In this document: positions 7,355 through 15,553 of the stretch, one piece after another
How positions within the stretch are numbered: position 1 is the stretch's first letter
How the letters are laid out: each line of letters begins with the position of its first letter
NCBI GenBank assembly: GCA_025454315.1
Contig: JALOOP010000098.1
Coordinates: forward strand, 1-32,434
Direction: 5' to 3'
Length of the DNA stretch: 32,434 nucleotides
Source: Oculatellaceae cyanobacterium Prado106
Lineage (GTDB): Bacteria > Cyanobacteriota > Cyanobacteriia > Elainellales > Elainellaceae
Notes under the pieces: model-generated
Told to the model about the DNA's origin: nothing
Databases searched by the model: none
Seen by the model: the letters and a program-made list of their open reading frames with translations, nothing else
Program-made: the position numbers and the translations under genes

Positions 7355-7993
7355 GTGTTGAATTTGCGTTGGCGGAGCCTCTTGCTTGGCAAATCTACTT
7401 TTCAGCGGGTGATCTTGGCGCTGTTGACGGCGAGTCTGGTGATCATGACTGCGGTTTGGTCTAGTGCGATCGCCCCTGCAATAGCCCAAGAAACTCGCGT
7501 CGGTGATGCGTGGCAACTGGTTTATCAACAAATGCCCGACTTCCCCAAAGAAAATCAGTATATCAATCGTGAAACAGGCCAAGTTTCAGAGAACAACACA
7601 CTGGCCAGCCGTCTGATTCGCTACCACGTCTATGTCAAAGCCCGCCCTCTCCCCTTCCGACTGGACTGGAAGCTGACTCTAGCCGACTATCTGGGCATTA
7701 ATGAGCGCATGGATGCCGCAACCTATCCGGGTGGCGATGCACTGCGGACGAACCCGATGCGGAGTGACATGGCAGTGATTCAGGGATTGACGCGATCGCA
7801 GCGAGATCAACTCGTCACCCTCCTCTCCCAAATCTTTACCCCACCCGAAGCAGCCACCCCAGTCCAGCCAACCGCTCCAGTTCAACCTACCACTCCGGCT
7901 CAACCCGCCACTCCGGCAGCACCTAGCCCTGCCCCCGAAGCCACCCCGTTTCGCAATCCCCAACCCGGCGATGCTCAGTTGTTAATGCCTTAG
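7355..7993 (+). CDS. secreted protein with Pro/Ala/Thr-rich C-terminal tail, unknown
   Basis: The start chosen is GTG at 7355, eight bases after AGGAGG (7341-7346); a longer frame to 7232 would run through the hairpin and lack a ribosome site. The 212-residue product has a signal peptide (LLGKSTFQRVILALLTASLVIMTAVWSSAIAPAIAQ). The mature part is about 115 residues (GDAWQLVYQQMPDFPKENQYINRETGQ ... LTRSQRDQLVTLLSQIF). A low-complexity tail follows, with repeated PVQPT, PAQPA and PAAPSPAPEA before the end NPQPGDAQLLMP. The tail resembles a linker or cell-wall-spanning segment. I do not recognise a family. The NRETG and ASRLIRYHVYVKARPLPFRLDWKLTLADYLG segments look conserved enough to be a real domain. 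Confidence 0.72.
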   Translation: MLNLRWRSLLLGKSTFQRVILALLTASLVIMTAVWSSAIAPAIAQETRVGDAWQLVYQQMPDFPKENQYINRETGQVSENNTLASRLIRYHVYVKARPLPFRLDWKLTLADYLGINERMDAATYPGGDALRTNPMRSDMAVIQGLTRSQRDQLVTLLSQIFTPPEAATPVQPTAPVQPTTPAQPATPAAPSPAPEATPFRNPQPGDAQLLMP

Positions 7994-8059
7994 GATTTAG
8001 GCTCTAGTTCTCCTCTATCCCTCAATCCCTAATTTTTCCTCAATCTCTCAATCTCGATC

Positions 8060-8425
8060 ATGGCGCGGCAGATCAAGGAAGGAACCGGATGGCGCTTGGG
8101 CTGGGATGCGGATGCGCCCCAGTTTCAAGGATTGGTGGGTGGGGAAGGATGGGCGATCGAACTAACGGAAGCCGAATGGGATGATTTTTGTCGCCTATCG
8201 GTTCAGTTGGCTGACACAATGCAGCAGATGAGCCAGGAATTGATGGACGAGGAGCGCTTGAGTTGTGAAGTGGAGAGCGATCGCCTCTGGTTAGAAGCTG
8301 AGGGTTATCCCCATGCGTTTAGCCTGCAACTGATTCTGCTCACGGGCAGACGGGCAGAAGGCTTCTGGCCTGCGACTGTTGTCCCCGAACTGATTCGCGC
8401 GGCTCAGATGCTCAAAGTTTTCTGA
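8060..8425 (+). CDS. DUF1818 family protein
   Basis: The 121-residue protein has the DUF1818 pattern: GTGWRLGWDADAPQFQGLVGGEGWAIELTEAEWDDFCRL near the start, an acidic central segment (ELMDEERLSCEVESDRLWLEAEG), and a C-terminal FWPATVVPELIRAAQML. The family is restricted largely to cyanobacteria and is of unknown function. It has no signal peptide and is probably cytoplasmic. The start at 8060 gives the usual MARQIK beginning. It is 66 bp behind the secreted Pro-rich-tail gene and just upstream of tRNA-Pro. Confidence 0.82.
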   Translation: MARQIKEGTGWRLGWDADAPQFQGLVGGEGWAIELTEAEWDDFCRLSVQLADTMQQMSQELMDEERLSCEVESDRLWLEAEGYPHAFSLQLILLTGRRAEGFWPATVVPELIRAAQMLKVF

Positions 8426-8511
8426 ATTTCAGGGTCGAATCAAAGCAATATTACAAGAATATTTTCTGAGCAAGTCGAGAAAATCCAGTGCATTGAATGA
8501 GCAATTAATGT

Positions 8512-8517
8512 TATGCT
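8512..8517 (+). promoter_or_regulatory. candidate -10 box of the tRNA-Pro promoter
   Basis: TATGCT lies 20 bases upstream of the mature tRNA 5' end, which would allow a short 5' leader. A good -35 box at the right distance is not visible, so confidence is low. Confidence 0.3.
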
Positions 8518-8536
8518 TGTTAAGCACGAAACGAAT

Positions 8537-8610
8537 CGGGGCGTAGCGCAGCTTGGTAGCGCACTACTTTGGGGTAGTAGGGGTCGCAGGTTCAAATCCT
8601 GTCGCTCCGA
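8537..8610 (+). tRNA. tRNA-Pro(GGG)
   Basis: A full cloverleaf is seen. The acceptor stem is CGGGGCG (8537-8543) with CGCTCCG (8603-8609), the D stem GCGC/GCGC and the anticodon stem CTACT/AGTAG. The loop TTGGGGT places anticodon GGG at 8571-8573, and the T arm is GCAGG-TTCAAAT-CCTGT. The discriminator is A at 8610 and CCA is not encoded. The broken nuclease gene begins shortly after it. Confidence 0.95.
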
Positions 8611-8620
8611 TTGAATAATT

Positions 8621-8668
8621 AGAATTGGTTCTGGAGATCATCAAAGATTTCTGGAACCAATTCTTTTT
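8621..8668 (+). terminator. rho-independent terminator behind tRNA-Pro
   Basis: AGAATTGGTTC (8621-8631) pairs perfectly with GAACCAATTCT (8654-8664), followed by TTTT. The 22-base loop is long for a terminator. Its position eleven bases after the tRNA supports the role. Confidence 0.65.
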
Positions 8669-8732
8669 AGGAGCGTTCGATCGCATCCAACTGATAGGAC
8701 AACAGTTCAGTGCAGAACTTGTGAGGAATGTT

Positions 8733-9773
8733 ATGAGTGAAATGAATGCTCAGGATTATGCCAACTTTTTCCGTGAGATTAAGGGGCGGATTCGCGATCG
8801 CCAACTGCAAGCAATGCGGAGCGTGAATCGTGAGCTAGTCGGTCTGTATTGGGAAATCGGGGAACTCATTCACCATAAGCAAGCGTTACTGGGCTGGGGC
8901 AAGTCTGTCGTTGAGACACTAGCGCGAGATTTGCAGGCAGAATTTCCAGGGCAGAATGGTTTTTCAGCGAGAAACCTATGGAACATGAGGGAGTTTTATT
9001 GTACTTATTCAACTCGACCAATTCTGCAACCATTGGTTGCAGAAATTAGCTGGACTAAAAATCTAGTGATTATGAGTCGGTGTAAAGATGACTTAGAACG
9101 GGAGTTTTATATACGGGCAACGGCTCGATAGGGCTGGACTAAGGCGGTGCTTCAGCATCAAATTGACAACAAGAGTTACGAAAGATTCTTGCTGAATCAA
9201 ACGAATTTTGACAAAGCGATTCCCGAAGCGATCAGGTCACAAGCAATACTGGCAGTTAAAGATCACTACACTTTTGATTTTTTGAGTTTGTCTGAAGAAT
9301 ACTCGGAATACGAATTAGAACAGGCTCTGATTAAAAACATCCGATCGTTTCTTTCTGAGTTGGGCGGTGCATTTGCATTTATTGGCAATCAGTACCGATT
9401 GGATGTGGGTGGACAGGAGTACTTTATCGATCTGCTGTTGTTTCATCGTCGGCTACGATGTTTGGTGGCGATCGAATTAAAAGTGGGTGATTTTAAGCCT
9501 GAGCATAAAGGCAAAATGGAATTTTATTTGGAAGCGCTAGATTGTCAGGAGCGTTTGGAAGGGGAGAATCCGCCGATTGGGATGATTATTTGTCGGTATA
9601 AAAATAAAACCGTTGTGGAATATGCGTTGCGAACCGCTTCCCGTCCGATTGGGGTGGCGACTTATACAATCGTGCCACAGCTTCCGGATGATTATCGGGA
9701 CGAGCTGCCGAGTCCAGAGGCGATCGCAGAACATCTCCGCTTTTGGGATGGACGGGAAGAGTCAGACGAGTAA
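8733..9773 (+). pseudogene. DUF1016/YhcG-type PD-(D/E)XK nuclease with in-frame amber stop
   Basis: The frame opens at ATG 8733, with GAGGA (8723-8727) five bases before it. The N-terminal DUF1016 domain follows (SVNRELVGLYWEIGELI, ISWTKNLVIMSRCKDDLEREFYIRATAR). It is cut by TAG at 9129-9131. Translation in the same frame continues directly as GWTKAVLQHQIDNKSYERF and runs to 9773 with the nuclease domain (YFIDLLLFHRR, VAIELKVGDF). Homologues normally have Tyr in the R-x-GWTKAVLQHQI stretch, so one TAT/TAC-to-TAG change explains the stop. Everything else is intact and catalytic residues are kept, so loss is recent, or the stop is a sequencing error or is read through. It lies directly behind tRNA-Pro, a common integration neighbourhood. 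Confidence 0.85.
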
Positions 9774-9836
9774 ACTAGAGGCAGAAACCTGAGCGAATTG
9801 AATGAATCTGTGATGTACTATCACTCTCTATTAGCG

Positions 9837-9873
9837 AAAGAGGCTTACAACTTGTGGGTTGTAAGCCTCTTTT
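9837..9873. terminator. bidirectional terminator between nuclease pseudogene and DUF4926 gene
   Basis: A perfect 15-bp stem pairs 9837-9851 (AAAGAGGCTTACAAC) with 9858-9872 (GTTGTAAGCCTCTTT). The loop is TTGTGG and TTTT follows the stem on the plus strand. It lies between converging genes. Confidence 0.88.
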
Positions 9874-9892
9874 GTTTCGTCAATCATTTTGG

Positions 9893-10108
9893 CTATGCTT
9901 GCTTCCAGGTTGGTTGCGCGGATTCTGCCTGGATATCCGTCTTGGACAAGGTTAGGACGGCGATCGTCCGACCTTCAGCATTAACGAACTCTACCTCAAA
10001 TGCCTCATCATCCTGGTAACAATGAACAATAGCACCTCGCTCTCCGGCCTTCAGATTTTGCTCCGGGAGATCATGCGTGAGGACGACAGTATCAAGTTCT
10101 TGAATCAT
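9893..10108 (-). CDS. DUF4926 domain protein
   Basis: The 71-residue protein (MIQELDTVVLTHDLPEQNLKAGERGAIVHCY ... FEVEFVNAEGRTIAVLTLSKTDI) fits the DUF4926 family. These are small proteins with an SH3-like beta fold predicted from the G-x-x-G-A-I-V-x-x-Y and E-V-E-F patterns. In cyanobacteria such genes usually sit beside another small gene, in arrangements that resemble toxin-antitoxin or similar accessory pairs; the partner here is missing. The start codon overlaps the stop of an upstream Uma2 remnant (ATATGA), so it could be translated by coupling. Function is unproven. Confidence 0.75.
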   Translation of the reverse strand: MIQELDTVVLTHDLPEQNLKAGERGAIVHCYQDDEAFEVEFVNAEGRTIAVLTLSKTDIQAESAQPTWKQA

Positions 10109-10197
10109 ATTGCTAGTTCATAACGCGCATCGGTACCATCGTCATAGGACAGATAGTCCTGGAAGGTCAACAACGTTTTGAATGGGGTTTGAGTCAT
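10105..10197 (-). pseudogene. Uma2 (DUF820) family N-terminal remnant, 30 codons
   Basis: The minus strand from ATG at 10197 reads MTQTPFKTLLTF, QDYLSYDDGTDARYELAI and stop. This matches the start of Uma2-family PD-(D/E)XK proteins, which typically begin with a short T-x-x-EYL-x-Y-DDGTD-x-RYEL-V-DG sequence. Here it ends exactly where VDGE would follow. The rest of the about 190-residue protein is absent, and the stop codon overlaps the DUF4926 start. It is best read as a deletion fusion that left the Uma2 start in front of DUF4926, possibly lending it promoter and ribosome site. Confidence 0.72.
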
Positions 10198-10237
10198 TGT
10201 CCTTTGTCCCTTAGGAGAATTCCTTGGCAGTATTTCC

Positions 10238-10633
10238 TTAGCTTTCGGGGTTTTCTTCAAGATACCAGCGATACAGCGTGGGTTCTTGCCCAGACTGATT
10301 ATCGACGGTGATCAAAATCAGTTTCTGGGAGTCCGCTGTGGCAAATTCGGCGCGACAAAAGCCCATGCCAGTGCCTGAACAAGCGACAAATTCGCTATAG
10401 CCTAGCTCGTTGATCAGGTACTCTTCGGTGGTGGAGGTGATTTGGCGATCGCCCGGAAACAAAATTGCTTGCCAGCCTTCATCCAGCAAAATCTGTCGGG
10501 CTTCAGCGTAGGGCATTTCCTGTCTAAGCGTGGCGGGAACGGCTTGGGACAGGGCAGACCCGGCGAAACAGGTGATGGAGCTAAGCACTGCGCTAACGGT
10601 AAAGCGGACGGTGAAAAGAAGAGATTTCATCAT
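10238..10633 (-). CDS. secreted small protein, unknown
   Basis: From the ATG pair at 10633/10630 the 131-residue product has a signal peptide (MMKSLLFTVRFTVSAVLSSITCFAGSALSQA). The mature domain is about 100 residues (EMPYAEARQILLDEGWQAILFPGDRQ ... YSEFVACSGTGMGFCRAEFATADSQKLILITVDNQ) and ends YRWYLEENPES. The two cysteines in CSGTGMGFC could form a disulfide. The EARQILLDEGWQA pattern recurs in cyanobacterial exported hypothetical proteins. A longer frame reaching 10822 would overlap the upstream gene and lacks a signal peptide, so it was not used. It lies about 40 bp behind the secreted gene at 10674 on the same strand and may be co-transcribed with it. Confidence 0.68.
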   Translation of the reverse strand: MMKSLLFTVRFTVSAVLSSITCFAGSALSQAVPATLRQEMPYAEARQILLDEGWQAILFPGDRQITSTTEEYLINELGYSEFVACSGTGMGFCRAEFATADSQKLILITVDNQSGQEPTLYRWYLEENPES

Positions 10634-10673
10634 AGGTGGAAGTGTTCTGATGTTGTGTCTGAGAAGAATAAAT

Positions 10674-11198
10674 CTAGTTGTTGCAGTCCAAGAAGCCCCA
10701 AGGCGCAGGCGATGATTCCCAAGGCTCTCTTTGAAGGCATTGGAACGCTTGCACACCCCCCTCAATGAGACCAAAAGAGATAGCCCATTCGGAGTCCGCC
10801 GCTGCAAATACCACGCTGCCAATGGAAGGACAGTCGCTGATAATCTCGGTGGCCATGGATTGCATCAAGACAGGCGATTGCAACACGGCTCTGCCGTCTG
10901 GGGTTAGACCGGGACGAGAAAAGTCCCCCATAATGAATTGCAGTTCCTGAGAGCGATCGCCCAGATATCCTCGGGATTCATCTAGATCTAACACTTGCAT
11001 CTCAAGGTTGATGGTTCTTCCCTCCACAATCCGTTTTTGGGTAGCAATGATCGCCTCTAAGCAAATATCCTTGGCACTGCGTTCTTGAGCTAGAGCTGGG
11101 GATGGAACGGCGATCGCACCCCAAAGCAAGGCATTGGTCATGAGAAGTCCGCTGGCAATCCATCCCCGAAAATGAGGCTGCTCGGCCTGATTGATCAT
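10674..11198 (-). CDS. secreted or membrane-anchored protein, unknown
   Basis: The start at 11198 (MINQAEQPHFRGWIASGLLM) is preceded by GGAG at a six-base spacing, whereas upstream in-frame ATGs at 11210 and further lack one. A hydrophobic segment ending VPSPALAQ is a signal peptide with a likely AxA cleavage. The mature part has four cysteines (DICLEAII, SDCPSIGSV, FQCLQREP, FLDCNN) and a central segment NLEMQVLDLDESRGYLGDRSQELQFIMGDF. The product is 174 residues. No family is recognised. The next gene downstream also encodes a secreted protein, which suggests a two-gene envelope unit. Confidence 0.68.
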   Translation of the reverse strand: MINQAEQPHFRGWIASGLLMTNALLWGAIAVPSPALAQERSAKDICLEAIIATQKRIVEGRTINLEMQVLDLDESRGYLGDRSQELQFIMGDFSRPGLTPDGRAVLQSPVLMQSMATEIISDCPSIGSVVFAAADSEWAISFGLIEGGVQAFQCLQREPWESSPAPWGFLDCNN

Positions 11199-11555
11199 AA
11201 AACGCTCCATAAGAAACATGAACTTGTTTCTCAGTGTTCCCTTGGTATATTTAGAGTCCACGCTAATGATTTATACGGAGTTGGATTTCTGCAAATCTTA
11301 TTTCGGAGAGTGTGTGGGAGTGGGCGATCGCAAACCATGAAAAACACAGGTCATTCTGCATCGCCAAACCATTTGAGGATCAAAATCAGCGATTCAAGGG
11401 TGAACCGCTTGCCCCTGTATAAATCCTTGGCTAAATCCAGGTTTAAGCAGCTAGCGGAATTGCCTACAATACTGATGAGTTGAATCGCCCCAATGGGTCT
11501 TTCAATTGCTCTTTAAAGTTCAAACTGAAGCTCAAACTGAAAAGGTCAACTTGCT
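11199..11555. other. intergenic region without recognised elements
   Basis: No convincing gene is seen. The region separates divergent genes and must hold promoters for the secreted gene (minus) and the restriction-like gene (plus). Short weakly biased frames here are unsupported. Confidence 0.5.
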
Positions 11556-12200
11556 ATGCCTCAGACCATTTACGCGAAAGATATTAGTCTTTTTGACCTC
11601 AAAGAAAAATTTGGACTCAGAGCAGTTCAGGAATCTTTTCTGGAGCAATGGTCGGTTCCCATACAGCCTCTGACAGAACTGGAGCAATTACAACTCGCTC
11701 GCATCATCAGCAACTATCAGAATCTCTCCCAACGTCGTCCCATGTCTGAGGAGACGGTCAAAATGGTGATTTTGTCGCCGATGTTGGATCTCGCAGGGTT
11801 TTATCAGCCGCCGTTTGATGTTGAAACGGAGAAACCCATTAGAATCACGGCTGAGGATGAAGGGGCGATCGTCAAAGGCAAAATCGATGTTCTGATTGTC
11901 CAGAAGAAGCTCTGGATTCTGGTGATTGAATCGAAACAAACTGGCTTCGATGTCATGGTTGCCCTACCCCAAGCTCTCGCCTGCATGTTGGCCAACCCCA
12001 ATGCGACAGAGCAAACTTACGGCCTGCTCGTCAGTGGCCGAGAATTCGTCTTTGTCAAGCTGAATCACGCCCAACCCAATCAGCCATCGCAACCGACCTA
12101 CAGTATCTCCCAAGCCTTTTCAATCATTCCGCCTGTCTCTCAAATTGGGACGGTTCTCCAACATCTCAAACAACTAGCTCAGATGCTGAAAACTGCGTAA
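11556..12200 (+). CDS. restriction-endonuclease-like (PD-(D/E)XK) protein, HsdR N-terminal type
   Basis: The 214-residue protein carries a PD-(D/E)XK core. The acidic residue lies in IVKGKIDVLIVQKK and the ExK motif in LWILVIESKQTGF, with a following ALPQALACMLANPN helix and GLLVSGREFVFVKL strands. The region ESFLEQWSVPIQPLTELEQLQLARIISNYQNLSQRRPMSEETVKMVILSPMLDLAGF precedes it. This matches stand-alone cyanobacterial proteins annotated as type I restriction R-subunit N-terminal domains. No methylase or specificity gene is nearby, so it is unlikely to be a full restriction system by itself. It may act in DNA repair, defence or as an orphan. The catalytic residues are intact. Confidence 0.72.
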   Translation: MPQTIYAKDISLFDLKEKFGLRAVQESFLEQWSVPIQPLTELEQLQLARIISNYQNLSQRRPMSEETVKMVILSPMLDLAGFYQPPFDVETEKPIRITAEDEGAIVKGKIDVLIVQKKLWILVIESKQTGFDVMVALPQALACMLANPNATEQTYGLLVSGREFVFVKLNHAQPNQPSQPTYSISQAFSIIPPVSQIGTVLQHLKQLAQMLKTA

Positions 12201-12315
12201 AGACAAGCAAATAGAATGAGAGCAAAATAAGCTGAAATTTTGCAGACTCGCACTAAGACACACCAAAAGCAAAGGATTTAGTCTACCAAATGTCCTGTTG
12301 ATGCCGCTTAAATTC

Positions 12316-12957
12316 CTACCTTCGGCGTTCTTGGAGCTTGCGGTATACCGCTCGAATATCAACCTGGTGATACGCCATTGCAACCAGCGTATGGTAGATC
12401 AAATCGGCGACTTCTCCGGCGATCGCATCCCCATCATCGTCTTTGCAAGCCATCACCACTTCCGCCGATTCTTCGCCAATTTTTTTGAGAATTTTATTGT
12501 CCCCGCCTGCTAAAAGTTTGCAGGTGTAGGAGTCGGGATTGGGGTGGTCGCGGCGATCACAAATGACCTCAAACACCTGAGATAACGTGTCCGCTGGAGG
12601 AGCCTGAATTGAGCCTTCGACTTGATGAAAGCAGCTTCGTTCGCCCGTGTGACAAGCAATATCGCCCATTTGCTCCACCCCAATCAGCAGCGCATCGCTG
12701 TCGCAGTCATAGCGGAGGGATTTGACCTGCTGCCAATGCCCGGAGGTTGCACCCTTGTTCCAGAGTTCAGCGCGCGATCGGCTCCAGAACCAGGTTTGCC
12801 CCGTTTCCATTGTTTTTTGCAGCGACTCTGCATTCATCCAGGCCATCATCAGCACCGTGCCATCCAGATAATCCTGGATGATGGCAGGCACTAACCCATC
12901 TGCGTTGTAGCGAATCTGATCCACCGGGATAGGCGCTTGGGAAGTCGAAGAAACCAT
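12316..12957 (-). CDS. hisIE: bifunctional phosphoribosyl-AMP cyclohydrolase / phosphoribosyl-ATP pyrophosphatase
   Basis: The 213-residue enzyme performs the second and third steps of histidine biosynthesis. The HisI domain (about 15-115) shows [23 protein letters not shown], the metal-binding DCDSD (84-88) and CHTGERSCF, whose C102 and C109 with C85 bind zinc. The HisE domain (about 125-213) shows [24 protein letters not shown] with the acidic EExxE site, then [14 protein letters not shown]. The HisI-HisE fusion and length are normal. The start at 12957 gives [26 protein letters not shown]. Three tandem 15-bp repeats lie directly upstream (12972-13016). No other his gene is in the window, as is common in cyanobacteria. 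Confidence 0.95.
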   Translation of the reverse strand: MVSSTSQAPIPVDQIRYNADGLVPAIIQDYLDGTVLMMAWMNAESLQKTMETGQTWFWSRSRAELWNKGATSGHWQQVKSLRYDCDSDALLIGVEQMGDIACHTGERSCFHQVEGSIQAPPADTLSQVFEVICDRRDHPNPDSYTCKLLAGGDNKILKKIGEESAEVVMACKDDDGDAIAGEVADLIYHTLVAMAYHQVDIRAVYRKLQERRR

Positions 12958-12971
12958 AGGACAAAGGAACG

Positions 12972-13016
12972 GGGAGTGAGGGATATGGGAGTGAGGGATA
13001 TGGGAGTGAAGGATAT
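12972..13016. repeat. three tandem 15-bp units upstream of hisIE
   Basis: GGGAGTGAGGGATAT occurs at 12972-12986 and 12987-13001, and with one change (AAGG for AGGG) at 13002-13016. The array begins 15 bases upstream of the hisIE start codon, within its leader or promoter. Confidence 0.85.
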
Positions 13017-13278
13017 TGTGCGATCGCTTCTAGAAATTTGACCCGTCAACCAGCCAACAAACTTACGATAAGAGCCGTATTAAATCCTACCTCAACCCGC
13101 CCCCAACCCGATTTCCTCGACCAGAACAAAGCTTCGGCTGACAGCATAAGAAATCAGAAAAACTGTCAGTTTGAACCGCATTGAACCTCTCTATACGCAG
13201 AGGAAGGGAAAAGGCTAAAGGGACTTCAGTAAGTAGAACAGTGAAAAGTAGAACAGTGAAAGACCCATGAATTCTTAA

Positions 13279-13550
13279 TTCCAGCGATGAATCAACCAAT
13301 GAAAAATCAAGGAATCCCCTTTTCGCCCATCTCCCCACGCAGATAAGCTCGTGGTTCCAGCGGTACATAAAACAATCGAAAGTCGAGGAATTCCCTTTTC
13401 CATCCCCCCTTTCCCCTCTCACCCATCTCCCCACACAGATAAACTCCCGATTCCAGCCACAAATCTCACCCTGAAAGCTCCAAAGGCCCCCTTTCCCCTT
13501 TCCCCTTTCCCCTTTCGCCCCCTCCCCATCTCCCCACTCCCCACTCCCTA
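13279..13550. repeat. three degenerate tandem units each starting TTCCAGC
   Basis: Units begin at 13279, 13355 and 13451. Each runs from TTCCAGC through a variable, A-rich segment into CCCCTTTTC-type tracts. The first two end with CCCATCTCCCCACRCAGATAA. Later units are longer because the CCCCTTT tract expands, and the last ends in CCCCACT heptamers. The series looks like successive duplication with tract growth. Confidence 0.6.
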
Positions 13551-13714
13551 AAAAAATTTAGAACATGACCCACCAATCCAGTGGCAAAATGGGAATACTA
13601 GCGAGGTTTCAAAAACTGCATCTTGCTCGTCAGGATCGAAGTTAGATGCGTTACATTAATAAATATTAAGAAACTGAATTGCCTCGCATTGAGAACTAGG
13701 GAGGAAAAACCTCA

Positions 13715-15553
13715 GTGAATAAGCGTTGGAGAAATGCGGGCTTGTACGCCCTTTTGGTCGTTGTCGTCGTTTTCTTGGCGACGGCTCTGTGGGACAACCG
13801 TCAGCCCCCCAGCAAAACATGGCGCTATAGCGAATTTATTAACCAAGTGACGGCAGACCAGGTGGAAAAGGTCGCGATTCGCTCCGATCGACAGTTGGCG
13901 ATCGCCAAAACCACCGATGGTCAAAACTACGTCGTCAACCTCCCCAATGATCCCGAACTGCTCGACATTCTCCAAAGAAACAATGTCGATATTTCTGTGA
14001 CTCAACAGGGCGAGGACAATGTTTTAGCCAGAGTCTTTAGCACTCTGCTGATTCCCTTCCTCCTGTTGGTGGTGCTGTTCTTCGTCCTGCGACGTGCCCA
14101 AAACGGCCCCGGCAGTCAGGCCATGAACTTTGGCAAATCCAAGGCCAGAGTCCAAATGGAGCCTCAGACTCAGGTCACCTTTGGCGATGTCGCTGGGATT
14201 GAGCAGGCCAAGCTAGAACTGGCCGAAGTCGTAGACTTTTTGAAGAACGCCGATCGCTTTACGGCTGTCGGTGCCAAGATTCCCAAGGGCGTGCTGCTGG
14301 TAGGGCCTCCCGGAACCGGAAAAACCCTGCTAGCTAAGGCGGTTGCCGGTGAAGCGGGGGTGCCTTTCTTCTCCATCTCTGGCTCTGAGTTCGTTGAAAT
14401 GTTTGTCGGCGTGGGTGCTTCTCGGGTTCGTGATTTGTTTGAACAGGCCAAGGCCAATGCCCCCTGTATCGTCTTCATTGATGAAATTGACGCTGTCGGT
14501 CGTCAACGGGGCGCGGGTCTAGGCGGCGGCAACGATGAGCGGGAACAAACCCTCAACCAGTTGCTGACCGAAATGGACGGCTTTGAAGGCAACACTGGCA
14601 TTATCATCATTGCGGCCACAAACCGTCCTGATGTGCTGGATGCGGCGCTGCTGCGTCCCGGTCGTTTCGATCGCCAAGTCGTGGTCGATCGCCCCGATTA
14701 CGCAGGTCGTCTAGAAATCCTTAATGTTCACGCCCGAGGCAAAACCCTTTCCAAGGACGTAGACCTCGAAAAAATTGCCCGTCGGACTCCCGGATTCACC
14801 GGAGCCGATTTGGCCAACCTGCTCAATGAAGCGGCCATTCTCGCTGCTCGTCGCAACCTGACCGAAATCTCGATGGACGAAGTGAACGATGCGATCGATC
14901 GCGTCCTTGCTGGCCCTGAGAAGAAAGACCGCGTCATGAGCGAAAAGCGCAAAACGCTGGTCGCCTTCCATGAAGCAGGCCATGCCCTCGTCGGCGCGCT
15001 GATGCCCGACTATGACCCAGTCCAAAAAATCAGCATCATCCCTCGCGGTCGTGCGGGTGGTTTGACCTGGTTCACGCCCAGCGAAGATCGGATGGATTCT
15101 GGTCTGTACTCCCGTTCCTACCTGCAAAACCAAATGGCAGTTGCCTTGGGCGGTCGGATTGCGGAAGAGATCGTCTTTGGTGAAGAAGAAGTCACCACAG
15201 GCGCTTCCAATGACCTCCAGCAAGTCGCTCGGGTGGCGCGTCAGATGGTGATGCGATTTGGCATGAGCGATCGCCTGGGTCCCGTCGCCCTGGGTCGCTC
15301 CCAAGGGGGCATGTTCCTGGGCAGAGACATCATGGCCGAGCGCGATTTCTCCGAAGAAACCGCTGCTGCCGTCGATGATGAAGTCCGCAATCTGGTGGAA
15401 CAAGCTTATCGCCGATCCAAGTCGGTTCTCACCGAAAACCGCAATGTCCTGAATCGTCTGGCTGAAATGCTAATCGAGCGCGAAACCGTCGATTCTGAAG
15501 AATTACAAGAGTTGCTGGCAACCAGTGATGTGAAAATGGCAACGATCGCCTAG
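13715..15553 (+). CDS. ftsH: membrane-bound ATP-dependent zinc metalloprotease FtsH
   Basis: The 612-residue protease has two N-terminal membrane segments (about 9-26 and 108-127) flanking a lumenal or periplasmic domain. The AAA module carries Walker A GPPGTGKT (197-204), Walker [13 protein letters not shown], a second region of homology [20 protein letters not shown] and the pore motif in [13 protein letters not shown]. The zinc site HEAGH lies at 419-423 and a third-ligand region near GASNDLQQV. FtsH hexamers degrade damaged membrane proteins, including photosystem II D1 in cyanobacteria. The start is GTG 13715 with GGGAGG upstream. The length and the start [14 protein letters not shown] resemble the FtsH3 type more than the others, but that is tentative. 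A 23-bp duplication spans its stop codon, and a terminator follows. Confidence 0.95.
   Translation: MNKRWRNAGLYALLVVVVVFLATALWDNRQPPSKTWRYSEFINQVTADQVEKVAIRSDRQLAIAKTTDGQNYVVNLPNDPELLDILQRNNVDISVTQQGEDNVLARVFSTLLIPFLLLVVLFFVLRRAQNGPGSQAMNFGKSKARVQMEPQTQVTFGDVAGIEQAKLELAEVVDFLKNADRFTAVGAKIPKGVLLVGPPGTGKTLLAKAVAGEAGVPFFSISGSEFVEMFVGVGASRVRDLFEQAKANAPCIVFIDEIDAVGRQRGAGLGGGNDEREQTLNQLLTEMDGFEGNTGIIIIAATNRPDVLDAALLRPGRFDRQVVVDRPDYAGRLEILNVHARGKTLSKDVDLEKIARRTPGFTGADLANLLNEAAILAARRNLTEISMDEVNDAIDRVLAGPEKKDRVMSEKRKTLVAFHEAGHALVGALMPDYDPVQKISIIPRGRAGGLTWFTPSEDRMDSGLYSRSYLQNQMAVALGGRIAEEIVFGEEEVTTGASNDLQQVARVARQMVMRFGMSDRLGPVALGRSQGGMFLGRDIMAERDFSEETAAAVDDEVRNLVEQAYRRSKSVLTENRNVLNRLAEMLIERETVDSEELQELLATSDVKMATIA

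Larger units (their letters stand above)
12958..13714. other. 750-bp repeat-rich gap between hisIE and ftsH
   Basis: No gene is supported. It contains the 15-bp array, a short purine tract (13199-13224), three degenerate long repeats (13279-13550) and pyrimidine tracts with CCCCACT heptamers. The 160 bases before ftsH are AT-rich and likely carry its promoter and GGGAGG ribosome site. Confidence 0.6.

Noticed and set aside
10634-10822. Upstream extension of the secreted gene ending at 10238
   Set aside because: It overlaps the neighbouring gene and removes the signal peptide from the N-terminus.
12958-13714. CRISPR array suspected from regularly spaced repeats
   Set aside because: The repeats are degenerate, of different lengths and contain C/T tracts; there are no constant repeats with unique spacers and no cas genes.
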